From: Xestospongia muta
Lineage: Eukaryota > Porifera > Demospongiae > Haplosclerida > Petrosiidae
Direction: 5' to 3'
Assembly: GCA_963693285.1 (NCBI GenBank)
Contig: OY848917.1
Span: forward strand, 24,000,245 to 24,064,244
DNA length: 64,000 nucleotides
Positions 1 through 14,000 of this stretch are shown in pieces; position 1 is the first letter of the stretch; each line of letters opens with the position of its first letter. The notes beneath the pieces were generated by a model that was not told the origin of the DNA, made no database searches, and worked only from the letters and a program-made list of their open reading frames with translations. The translations under genes and the position numbers were made by a program.

Positions 1-41
1 AATAACTATGATGACAAGCAATCAAAAATATTTTGTCTTAC

Positions 42-239
42 CAAGTGTATCAGTTGAAGTAGATATAAACATAAGAGAGGGATAAGGAACAGGATAACAA
101 CCAATATCATCTATATCATTACAACAATCATTATTAGAGTGACAATTTTGATCACAATGGCAATCTATACTGATACAATTTTGTGTCTGCGTTGTCACAC
201 AACATCCAGAATCTCTGAGATTAAGTGCCTTACATGAAC
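42..239 (-). CDS. Gene A exon 20: somatomedin-B-like module, last exon in window
   Basis: This 66-codon phase 1/1 exon encodes SCKALNLRDSGCC, NCISIDCHCDQNC and NDCCNDIDDIGC plus a Ser/Pro tail ending DTLG at a GTAAGA donor. The donor shows that the gene continues past the left edge. Its relative in gene B is 24775-24972. Confidence 0.72.
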
Positions 240-3200
240 CTAATATGAACATAATGTAAACAAAATTATTTTTATTCATGATTATCTTGAATAACAGGTG
301 TGGGTGCAACTATAGGACCACTTCAAGAAGATCAAAAATTGCCGGAAGGTGTAATGTACACATATTTATGAAATCTGTTGCACAATAAAATCTGTTAATA
401 ATATATACTTTGACCATGAAAAAGTAGTTATCTATTATTTATGCCAGACCCTATGCCAGATTTAGGAAGGTAACCTGAGCCAGATCCAGATGTTGGATTA
501 AAATCAATATTACATACACATAATATACAGAAGTACAATAGATTATATATTATTTGAAGCTATAAAGTTTATAAAAATTGTGACTAATATATTGTATCAA
601 CTTCTGACTTTGTCTTACCCACTGTATCAGTTGGTGTAGATGAAACTATAGAACTACTTAAAGATGAACTTCTTGGAAGATGTGTACTACCTGTCAAAGG
701 ATATAGAGCTTTCAATTTGGTGTCTATATAAAAATGGCAATAAAATTGATATCATGTAAGAGATAAACTGATTATAATCATCACATCAGTAACTAAATGT
801 GCCACTTTTCAACACATGAACTTGTTGAACTGTTAGGAAGAAACTTTATCATGAAAGGCACTGAAGTACAGAACCTTTGCTGCAGTTTCATTAGTGACGT
901 TAGTTTGTTTGTAATTGCTGTGCTGCAACTGCATTAGAATTCTCTAATAAACACTCAAAATAAAATAAACAATAGGTTAATACCATACTAAGTGCCAGTT
1001 TAACCATAATGGTTGTGGCATTGACAGTCACAGTCAAGTAGAAGCAGTTTCTTTGTATTTTGTAGACTTATGTCAGCTTTGGTAAAAGTATCTATATCAG
1101 TATTCTCATGACTCTTTCTTGATGTATTTATATACTGCTACAACTGTCGGCAAAGAAGGCTGTTGAGGTAAGTAAAATTTGCATAGCTTCAAATTGAAAC
1201 ATTTCGACAAAATTCCTATGTTCAAATTGTAAATAATTGTATATCGTGCCCTTAAAAGATATATTGGAGAAACATTCATTCTTTTTTGTCTGTGCTTTTT
1301 TGTAAGGTCATTCTGACTTTTTAAGCTTTGTCTATGTAAAAAGCATTTTATCTAAAACAACTTACTTAATGTTCGCTATTTTTTGTCAAGTTTTGGATTA
1401 TAAACAGTTGTTGCTCAGTTCAAAGTGCAGTTCAAAGTGAACTTCCAGATAACGGACAGACAGAAATTACACACATACAAAGAAGTACTGTAACCCTCAT
1501 CAATACAGTGAGCAAAAAGGATTAATTATATAATAATATAATAATTATAACAGAATTAGCAATAAAATTGAGTTTGACTAGACTAAATTATGACTACCAT
1601 GATATGTTATCTTTAAACAAACGATTTGTTATGACATAAGCAAATAAAGAATTGGAAATAGATTTTATTGCATAAGAATTCTTAACATCAGTAATTTAAT
1701 AACAATTTGTGATAATTTTATTATTGTAGTTTGTGGGAATGTTCATTGTTAAATATAGCATTGTTTACATTGTGACACATGTTTAGAAATATGAAATATG
1801 TTGTGCAGTACAACATGTTAATAAAATATATTTTAAACATGAAAAAGTAGTTACTTACCATTCTGATTTTATCTTACCAGGTGTATCATTTGGTGTTGAT
1901 GAAACTATAGGAGAGGAGAAAGCAGGATGACAACCAATATCAGCTATATCACTACAACAATCATTCATGTTATGACAGTTTGCATCGCAATAGCATCCAT
2001 TACTGCTACAAGGTGGTGACAGGAACATTATACAACATCCAGAATAACTGAGATTAAGTGCCAAACATGAGCCTAAAACTAACATAATATGAACAATTTC
2101 TTTTATAGTGATCATTTACCTGGAGCAACATTTGGTGTAGGTGTACCTATAAAACCACCAGATGAAGAACTTGTTGGAAGAATTGTAATACTTGTCAAAG
2201 GAGTTGGAGTTTTAATTTCTGTGTCTAAATAAAAATGGCAATTAAATAGATATGATGAAAGAGACAAACTGATCACAATCATTACATTAGTAACTAAATA
2301 TGCTAATACTTTACACACAAACTGTTAGGAAGAAATCTTTATTATATAATAATTATGTCAGAAGAGGCAATAAAATTAATTTTTGATTAGACTTAAATGT
2401 GACTACTATGACATATTACATAGGGAATTGATTATGTCATGATATATAGACAACAATTGAAAAGCAACAATAACAAAGCAACAATATAATATGTTTATAA
2501 GTAATGTTGTGCGTACAACATGTTAATAAAATACATTTTAAACATGAAAAAGTATTTACTTATCATTCTGATTTTATCTTACCAGGTGTATCAGTTGGTG
2601 TTGATGAAAATATAGGAGAGGAGAAAGCAGGATGACAACCAATATCAGCTATATCATTACAACAATTATTCAAATTATGACAGTTTTGATCGCAACGACA
2701 TCCATTATTTTCACAAGGTGGTGACAGTGACATTACACAACATCCAGAATAACTGAGATTAAGTGCCAAACATGAGCCTAAAATTAACATAATAAATTAT
2801 GAACAATTTCTTTCATAGTGATAATTTACCTGAAGCAACGTTTGGTGTAGGTGTAAATATAAAACCACTAGATGAAGAACTTGTTGGAAAAATTGTACTA
2901 CTTGTTGAAGAAGATGGAGTTTTAACTTCTGTGTCTAAAAAATGGCAATAAAATAAATATGATGTAAGTGATAAACTGATCACAATCATCACATCAGTAA
3001 CTCAATATGCTACTATTTAACATATGAAATGTGACAGCATAAAGGAAATTACCTTAAGATGACAAGATAAAAAATAGTAACAAATTTAATTTAATACTCA
3101 CTTACATTCATAATACTCACTTACTTGGACTAACAGTTGGGGTAGGTGTAATTAGAGAACTACTTAAAGAGGATGAAAAACTTTCTACTGTATTACTTGT

Positions 3201-4931
3201 TATAAGAGATGGAGATATAGATTCTGTGTCTATATAAAAATGGCAATAAAATTGATATCATGTGAGAGATAAACTGATCACAATTGTTATTACATTAATA
3301 ACTAAATATGTTAATATTAAATACATGAACAGTTAAAAGAAACCTTTGTAATTATATTATAATTATGTCAAAAGAAGCAAAAAATTAATTTTTGATTAGA
3401 CAAAATGTGACTACCATGAGATATTACATAGGAAATTGATTATGTCATGACATAATGACAACATGCAATTCAAAATCAACAATAGCTAATGTCACTTGTT
3501 TAATGAAATCATGTCCTTTTCACAATCAGTAGTGAACTAAAATGTATGTTTATTACAGATATCTGAACTACAAATATAATTGTTGTAAACAGTACATAAC
3601 CAATCAGTGAGTGTACCAATAGTAAACAAGTAAGTCACAGATTATCAAATATGACCCGAAATCACTTCCACTTGGATGCAGAAAGTAGAAAAATCACTTT
3701 TGACAAAGACAAACACATATTAGCAAATGATCACATGATCTGAGTCTTATTCAAGTAGGCGCAGCTGCTGAGGTCATTTGCTATTTTTGAACAAGGTAAG
3801 AAAATTACTATGACTTCAGAAACACTTTTTAAAGGAAACTTTCATATCAAATTTGTAGATATTTGTATTTTGTAGCTACATTATTAGTTATATTGTACCT
3901 CTTGCCTAAGCTTTGCTAAACGTTACTGTGATTTTTCAAGCTTTGGCTTTCTTTAGCTCTAATGAATTTAAGATACTAAACCTTTGATGTTTATCTTAAA
4001 GTTTTACAGCTGTAGACACTATCTCTGCCAAGTTAGTGTTTTTCATAGTGGATTGTCCAGTAACAGACACAAAAGTTCTGTAACCATCACCAACACTGAG
4101 CAGCGAGTGATAATTAATGATGTTCATTTATTGGAACTAATGAGAATGTACATGATTGGATATAGCATTGTTTGTAACACATACTTATAAGTATGAAATA
4201 TGTTGTGCAATAAAATATGCTAAAACATTTATGCTTTGGCCATGAAAAAGTAGTTTCTTACCATTTAAGTCAGACCCTCCAGTTTCATGGAAGAATCCTG
4301 AACCAGATGCAGATTCTGTATAAAATGGTGTATTCACATGAAATAAAGAAGTGCACCAAATTACATATTGTTTATTAATGAAAGTCAATTTGCTAAAAAA
4401 TATGTGACTAATGTATTGCATGAGGTTCTGATTTTGACTTACTAAGTGTATCAGTTGGAGTAGGGGACATTACAGGAGAGAAAGCAGGATGACAACCAAT
4501 ATCAGCTATATCACTACAACAATCATTCCAAACATGACAGTTGTCATCACAATAGCATCCATGATTGCTACAAGGTGCTAATACACAACATCCAGAATAG
4601 CTGAGGTTAAGTGCCAAACATGAGCCTAAAATTATCAGAATATAACAAATTTTTAAATTTACTCTCATAGTGCAAACTACCTTCAGGTATTGGTGTAGGT
4701 GTTGGAAGATGTGGACTACTTGTCAAAGTGTATGAAGTTTTATATCCTGTGATTATATAAAAATGCCAATATAATTGATTTAGTATAGGAGATAAATTGA
4801 TGACACATATCACATATGTAATATTCTACTTTTTAAATTAAATATGCCACACACACATACACATGCATACATACATACATATATACATACACATACAAAT
4901 ACATACATACATACATACATACACACATACA

Positions 4932-5022
<91 letters not shown>

Positions 5023-8000
5023 TTAACACATTAACTGTTAATAAGGAGAAACTATCATAATTTTTATATAAATATATATCTATTCACATTTGTGGTCGCA
5101 TATTACATAATTATGTCAGAATTAGCAATAAAACTAATTTTAACTACACTAAAATAGACTACCATGACATGTTATTTTGAAAGCAAACATAGGAAATTAT
5201 TTTATCATGACATGCATAATTGAAAAATCATCTAAATTCTTAATGTAATATATATATATATATATATGAAGTATAGCAAATATATTGTTTAAAATTCATT
5301 ATATAGAAGCAAGAACTCACCACAATCATTTGTGACTTCATTATTTCCAATAAAATATCTTGGAGAGCAATCTGTACACTCATCAGGATAACAAACTGCA
5401 TCAGGATAGTTAGTACAAACACTTCTATTACAAATATCTGAACTACACTTCTTGTTTGGTTGACTAAATGAACAGCCTATATTAAAAATGTTAAAAACAT
5501 AATTAACCAGATACTATTTTATTATATACATATAAGGTAGTCATCACAATTATATTTATATTACTACAATATATAACTCACCACAAAGATTATTACATTC
5601 AGTAAGTGTCTGAAATTGATTTCTATTTCCATGACAACCACCATAAATGAATAATTCACACTGACTTGAACTGGTGTTAAAAAACCAACGAGGAAATCTA
5701 CCTTCACATGATCCAACTTTAGGAGGTAGACGGCAAATATCTAGAAATTTTATAATATTTATTTCTTATTCCAAACAATTTAGATATGTAAAAATTCCAA
5801 TATAACTTGTATACATCATTATTATAATATATCATTTTGTAACCAATATAATTAATGCTTGTAAAGTAATTACCATTGCTTCTTGGAATGTTAATTGGAT
5901 TTAACTTCATGCCTCCAACATAACTGTGCCCTGAATATTTTCTCCAACCATAAATAGAGACAAACAATTTACCATTTGGGTTAGGATGTGTTATTGTATT
6001 GGTACCACTAAAACATGTTGAATAGCCATATCCATAAATAGAACCATCTGAAGCATATATTAGAACCCATTGTGGATTAATAAGAACATTGTTGATTAAT
6101 AAACTCTGGTTAAAGTAAGCATCTTTAGGTACAACCACACTGTAATAACTACTACCACTTGACAGCAATGCAGTGAACTGGATGGAGTGTTCATATTGTT
6201 CTATTGGTGGTACTGTGTTAAGGGAAGGGTCACCAAAGTTACCACAAGCATATTGTGTACTAACACCAATTTGAGCAACATAAATTGGTTGATCAGATAT
6301 AATACTACAGTATACATTGTTGATTGTGTAGAACCAATTGGTGTTGTTTTCATCAAATTTGATTCCTTCTGTGATGTAGTTTGTACCACAAGTTTTGACT
6401 GCATTTGTTTTATTGTTAGTAGCAATCACTTTGTAACTTTGTCCATTGTTTCGACCCATGTGAGGTGGTAATAGAAATGTCTTTCCCCATGTTATTGTTG
6501 GTGTCAGTTGTGTAACAATAGGGTCAGCATCAAAAGTCCCAGCTGGAACTCGAGCAGCTTCATGTCCACTGATAATTGTGAGTGGACTGTCTGATATAAT
6601 TTTGGTTCCAGTAAGATCAACATGAGGCTTAAAAACAAAGAATGTTTGAAGTGAATGAAGAACAAAGTCAAAGGAATGTCCAGCTAAAACAATTATATTA
6701 ACAGAAGCACTGTCCTGAGGATCTGATGGAACAGTAATGTCATTGTTTGGAATGATAGTCACGTTACTGTTATTAAGGCAACCAATAATCATGAACTGAC
6801 TTGTCTGATCACTCCAACCTAATGTAGACACAACATAGTATGTGTATTGAGTTGTTGGCTGTTTATGACATGGAAGAGCTAGATAAGACATGAGATCATC
6901 TTTATTACGGAAACTATATGCGATAACTGATATTGGCTTTGAGTCTAGAGAGTAAACTTTAAGACCCTTTTTCCTCCAGCAATAGGTATGATCTAACACT
7001 TCATAGCTTGCTGGAATAGTAACTTTATGAGGGTTGTGGTAACTAGTTGTACCAATATATGAGAAGTTGTTATCAAGTGATGTGACTTTGAAATTAACAA
7101 GAGTTGTTTTCATAGTATGAACATACAATGTACGTTCAGTAGATCCATGTACGTGTTCATAGAATCCCACAAAGAACTCACTATTGTATGTGCTAGGGTC
7201 TATGATGAAAGACAAAATATTTAAATATATATATATGAAGAAGGTAATTATTCTGATGATGGTAGTTATTAAAATCAATTCCGACAAGCTGGATATACTC
7301 AAATCAGATATATAGTGAACAAATAAAAAAAATATTAAAATATAATAAAGAAGGGATGTCTGTAGTGTCATTACTTCATATAAAACACAATGTAATCCAG
7401 TAAGTAAAATTCAAGAAACATTAATTAAATACAATGAGTCTGGATGATAAAACATCTCAAAACGAGGTGAATGTATGAACGCAATAAGGACATTCCTACA
7501 TAGTAGCCACAATATGAAGAACATAATATCTATTTGCTGAAAGAGAAGTTGAAACTTTTAAGTCAAATATTCCACAAGAATATAAAGTAAAATCCTCTTT
7601 TGCTATAACTAAGTTATATGCTTAAGGAATATGCATGCTCACAACACAGCTAGAAAATAATGTAATGTAAATAATTATAAACATTGTGTTCAGTACTTAT
7701 GTATAGCTATTATGTAAAACATGTAGATCCACATGATTTGAATATAGAACTTGTACAGTAGAGGATATTGTTTTAAAAAGTGATTATTCAAATTTTCATT
7801 GCTGTTACTGAACTTACTGCATTGATCTGTTAAATCAGTTTCACCAATTATAAACTTTCCTCTACATTGTCCACAGTTGTCAAGTACACATTCAGCATCA
7901 GGAAAATTAAAACAAGTTTGATGATCACAAGTATTATTAGGACAATATATTGGTGGTTTACCAGGTGGACATGAACCTAATAATATTTAGAAGTAAAAAT

Positions 8001-11000
8001 TATTTCCATTTACTTACTGCAACTGCTTGTAACATTGTGACCAGAAGCATTAAAGAAATGAGCTGAACATTGACCACAATTTGATGGTACACATATAGCA
8101 TCAGGTATGTTTGGACATATCACTGTGTTACATGGATTTTCTACACATTGTACCACTAGGATCTCCTCCTTGCATTTTACACCTGTCATAAAAAATCTTA
8201 AATTAAAAAATATTATTAAAAGTATTAATCAAATGACTTTTGAAGAATAAAACTCTTACCACACCGGTGTATACAGTTATGTAAAGTTTCAAAGTTGTTT
8301 TGGCTACCATTACAACCACCATATGTAAATTGCTGACATCTACCAACAGCACAGTTATAATACCATCGATATGTATTGTTAGTACATGGACCTCTAACTG
8401 GTAACGACAAACACATATCTATAGAAAATGAAATTAAATTGAATTGATAATATCCAAAAAAATTAATTTGCATTATGTTAACAAATGTGCACAAAATAGA
8501 AAAGATCATATCCTGGATTTGTAATTAAAATAGTTATTGTTTGTAAAATAATTACCATTGCTTCTTGGAATGTTAATTGGATTTAGCTTCATGCCTCCAA
8601 CATAACTCTGCCCTGAATATTTTCTCCATCCATAGATAGAAACAAACAATTTACCATTTGGATTGGAATGTGCTACTGTATTGGTACCACTAAATGATGT
8701 TGAATAGCCATATCCATAGATAGAACCACCTGAAGCATATATTAAAACCCATGGAGGATTGGTAATGACATTGTTGATCAATAAACTCTGATTGAAGTAA
8801 GCATCATTTGGTACAACCACACTGTAATAATTAGTACCACTTGACAGCAATGCAGTGAACTGGATGGAGTGTTCATATTGTTCTATTGGTGGTACTGTGT
8901 TAAGGGAAGGGTCACCAAAGTTACCACAAGCATATTGTGTACTAACACCAATTTGAGCAACATATATTGGTTGATCAGAGGTAATACTACAGTATACATT
9001 GTTGGTTGTGTAAAACCAATTGGTGTTGTTTTCATCAAATTTGATACATTCAGCATTGTAATTTCTACCACAGGTTTTGACTGCATTTGTTTTATTGTTA
9101 GTAGCAATCACTTTGTAACTTTGTCCATTGTTTCGACCCATGTGAGGTGGTAATAGAAATGTCTTTCCCCATGTTATTGTTGGTGTCAGTTGTGTAACAA
9201 TTGGGTCACCATCAAAAGTATTAGCTGGAACTCGGGCAGCTTCATGTCCACTGATAATTGTGAGTGGACTGTCAGATATAATTTTGGTTCCAGTAAGATC
9301 AACGCAAGGCTTAAAAACTAACAATGTCTGAAGTGAATGAAGAACAAAGTCAAAGGAATGTCCAGCTAAAACGATTGTATTACCAGCAGCACTGTCCTGT
9401 GGATCTGATGGAACAGTAATGTCATTGTTTGGAATGATAGTCACATTACTGTTATTCAGGCAACCAATAATCATGAACTGACTTGTCTGATTACTCCAAC
9501 CTAATGTAGACACAACATAGTATGTGTATTGAGTTGTTGGTTGTTTGTGACATGGAAGAGCTAGATAAGACATGAGATCATCTTTATTACGGAAACTATA
9601 TGCGATAACTGATATTGGCTCTGAGCTAAGAGAGTAAACTTTAAGACCCTTTTTTCTCCAAGAATAGGTATGATCTAACACTTCACAACTTGCTGGTATG
9701 CTGACTTTATGAGGGTTGTGATAACTAGTTGTACCCATATATGAGAAGTTGTCATCAAGTGATGTGACTTTAAAAGCAACACGAGTTGTTTTGATAGTAT
9801 GAACATACAATGTACGTTCTTTAGATCCATGTACATGTTCATAGAATCCCACAAAGAACTCACTATTGTAGGTGCTGAGGTCAATCAGTGGCTCTAAAAT
9901 GAAACATAAAACAAGTAATATAACATTTGTTTTACTGTAATACCAATTGTGAATTTGTGACAACAATTAGTAAGAAGGTAAAATTTAAATCATTATTGAT
10001 GAGTTGAAGTTAAGTAAGTTAATCTAGATATGTTATGCATGTATAAAATGATCTTAAAAAAAGAAAAGTAGGGACAGCTATATCTTAGTCCATAAATAAT
10101 ATTAGTGATGGCTTCAGCATCATCACATCATATGAAAGCAGTAACATTCGATATACACATGAAGAGTATGAGACAGACATGAGAAGCAATCAGACGGTAT
10201 TTGTAAGTCCATTTAGACTATTCTAGTACTTATTGATGCTTCACTTGGAGTACCAGTAAGATTCCTAAGGTTCATTTATAGAATGTACCAGTTTACAAAT
10301 GCGTATCTACATAACTATGATTGTTTTATGGTTACTAAAGAAGGAGCTCAAGTTAACTCCAATTAGAACAAGCTTCAAATTATTGACTAATTTCCTGACT
10401 TCCATCATTCTTAATGAGTGTAACTATAACACTTATTTCAAAGGAAAAATGGCATCCTCAAAGGAGGCTATTTCCAACCTCTGTAAAGTTTTGTTTACTT
10501 GTTAAGGCTCTTAACAAAAACATCTGAAAGTAGTGCTTCATGAAAACCATAGCATTTCTGTAAAAACATAAGCATTAAAACAAAACATAGAACAAAATAT
10601 GATATTAGGGATATCTTCAGCATCATCACATCATACGAAAGCAGGAACATTTGATATATACATGTAATAGTATGAGACAGACATGAGAAGCAACCAGATG
10701 GTATTGCAAGTCCATTTAGATTATTCTAGTACTACTGATGCTTCATTTGGTGTACCAGTAACATTCTAAAGGTTCATTTATAGAATGCACCAGTTTACAT
10801 AACCATGGTTGTTCAAAGGTTACTAAAGTAGGAGATGAAGTTAACTCCAATTAAAACAAGCCTAAAATTTTTGACTATTTTAATGACATCCATTATTCTT
10901 CATGAGTGTAACTATAACACTTAATTCAAAGGAAAAAATGGCACCCACAAGGACTGTACTTCCAAGAAATTATATTTATTTGTTAAGGCTCTCAAAAAAA

Positions 11001-14000
11001 GACTTCTGAAAGTAGTGTTTCACATAAAACCATAAGTATTTCTGTAAAAAAACAAGCATTAAAAGTCTTCTAGGTTTATACTATTAGTTGTTGTTCAGAA
11101 GAAAGAAGAAGCACATTGTGTCATCCCATAGTGCTAATGCCTGCATGTTATTTTGTGCAATGTTAATAATAACATTCATACACCTATATTTTTTAAATGT
11201 TGTATTTAGAAAGAAAGTGTTATATACCCTTAATGGTTAAGACATTAGCTGTTTTATTGGATGTTGAGCCAAATTTAAATAATATGTAATACTAAGAGTG
11301 TACTTATAAGTGCAAACTGTTCATGCAACAGGTATATAGTAGTAGTGTACTTATTTGGTATTGAAAGTGGTGTGACATTAATGAACTGAATACAATAATA
11401 GCTTAAAGTTCTAGTAATGTCTTTGTATTTCAAATTTTTTTCCTAGTCAATTTGTTGGCCAACTACTACCACTACAAACATCTACGTGTACAATTAGTAA
11501 AAACATAATACACTCCAATGTATTCCATGTTCTGAATGTTACTTGCTGCACTTGTCCTATCAACTTTGAATAATGCCTTCATTGGGAAAGGGATACTGAA
11601 GTAAACAAAATTTTCAAGAGTAAGACTTGTTGCCAATGCTTCATTTATAGAAACAATAGTTGGAGCTGTTTTAATAAAAAGGATTTACTTAATTATTTCT
11701 TTCATATAATCTGATACATATTAGTAAGTGTTCCAGAAGAAATTGGATTTGGACTTTGATCAATGTTACCAAATTTGTTCCTTGATGAAATTTTTGTACT
11801 TGTGAGTCAACAAAAGGACATCATTGATTGTCTACTTCAACGAAAGACTGAAAATATCAATTGAAATTATAATGATTTCACTATTAGTTTTGCTTTAGTT
11901 CACTGCTAATGAAGTTTTTTAAGCTGCAGGATAAGCTACTTATCAATTTCCCATTCAAGCTAGAATCAGGGAGATCGTATAAAAACATACCGAAATGCAC
12001 CCTTAAATGTTATAGTGGATTTCCCATTGGTAAAAACAATAGCTACTAAAGAGCTTATTTCACTTAAACAAGAATTATTAAGATTAAAAGATAAATTTAT
12101 AGTTTTTCCTAGACTAATGTAATAAATTTTGGAAATAAGTGTTTATTATACTCTGTCCGAATTGAGTTGAGCTACCCAGACATGTAAATAACTTTGCCGT
12201 TTTACGTGCTATCTGCATGAAACTTGCACCAATCAATTCAGCTTGCAAATGCGCTATTTATATATAAAATTTGGCTTTCTAGTGCTACGAGAAAGTAGCA
12301 AACTATAAACTCCATACATTTTCAATTGCATACCTTCGTCATACTTCAAATTCCACACGTTCGAATAACACTTTTACCTTGAGAAGTCAGCTGTGTGTCA
12401 CGTGGCAATTCAAAATTACAGTTCTAATTATATGAACAAAGATTCTATTATAATAATTATTACTATTAAAATAATAATCAGATATTGTCTTTTGCGATTT
12501 AAGGCAGCTATAAAGCCGCCGTGATTCTAAAAAAACCTTTTAACAAATGATGCTGGCAGGTGAAACTCCTGTGGCATCAGCAGTTTTTTTAAAAGGTCCT
12601 TGAGTACGTTGACGCCTGTGGAGTTCCTCGAAATAGTCATAGACATTCACAAAAACCTCCTTTGCTTTGTTCGCAACCTCAGTCTCTTCCCCTTTGTATC
12701 TTCACAAACACGTGGAAAAACGTGGTCTATTCGCATGACATTCACGTGAAAAAGTAATGAATTATATTAAAATGTACTTCAGTGCTAAGTGCATTAATTA
12801 GGTGAGAAAACATCTCACCTTATATTCCATGCATACAACACCTTTTTTTAAATAAAGGGCTCAACTCAACTCGGACAGAGTATAGTGCACATTGTAAGCT
12901 AAAACAAAAGGAAACACAGTATTTGATGAAATTAAGAGATATATAACACTAACATGTTTTCTAAGATCAAATAACAGGATTAGATAAGATGCAATTTATA
13001 ATTAGTCAATTAAACAAACACTTGTAATAACCAGGTTATCATTTTCCTTCTGATCAATACTTTTTTGATAGAAGCTATATCGATGCAAGAGAGAATGTAT
13101 TAGATGTGTTAAACTTTTATATTTTAAAGTACTGAAATTGTTGGAGGTTAAAGAAGAGGATTCATTTGTTTTCGACAATGTAATTATCAAGAGATCAGGA
13201 ACAAGTGAAATGATGATAATATTGATCTTTGTAATCCCAGTAGTGATAGTTTGCTTTGCAACATGACTACATGGAAGGCTGTGATGAAGAAGTAAAATTA
13301 AAGACTATTTTAAACAACAGCAATCTCCTCAAAATTCCTCTGTATTAGATTTATGGATAATTTCCCCACATAGGCAATGCTAATAAAATGTAATCATCAA
13401 TTGTTCATGCTTTTGTAATTAACTTTTTAAGCTTTTGATGACATTTGCTGTCACAATGCAATTAACACTTCACTAATTGCTTTCTTATAAAAACTACTAG
13501 CAATTAGTCCACCTGCTGGTCCTTGAAGCTGAAGCAAGAGCATTGTAATGACTTTGACATCACAGACAAGTACATACTAATTCTTCTCTATCATTTTTAA
13601 GGACAGCACTCAGACATAGTGTCAAGGTAATATCTAACAACTGTTTGGTTTGGGCAACTGTTTCTCTCCGTGGTTTTGAGATTTCTTATGACACATCTTT
13701 ACTAAGTTGCCTTGGTTGTGGCACATAGCATCCTGAAAATGACAGGTTGGAGCCATATCATTACTGCCACAACAATAACAAGTCTTAAACATTGTTCTTT
13801 TTCTTTAAATTATATGGACTTGCTCTGATGTGTGCTAGAACTATTTTATCTGGAAGCTGTAACTACTCCTGAATAGCTCTACTGGCTTACTCCATTGATT
13901 AAACAATATCAAACATTTGTTTGATCATATTCCAAAATTAGTCTTCATTATCTACTGCTATCATTCACCACATAGAAGAATTATCACATATATAACATGT

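Noticed and set aside
4810..5060. Overlapping 60-68-codon open frames on both strands rich in His/Thr/Tyr/Ile or Cys/Val/Tyr
   Set aside because: They are translations of CATA/TA/CA microsatellite repeats, with no splice or homology support.
6187..6471. 94-codon plus-strand open frame starting MFILFYWWYC, also at 8869-9153, 30670-30954 and, shorter, 33354-33539
   Set aside because: It is the exact antisense of the same conserved part of each IgGFc exon; conservation follows the coding strand and there is no independent evidence for it.
7200..7371. Extended N-terminus of the second IgGFc open frame (hydrophobic, membrane-like)
   Set aside because: The CATCATAG acceptor at 7200 and the phase-1 pattern show that this is AT-rich intron read-through, not a signal or membrane segment. 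The same applies upstream of 31679 and 9893.
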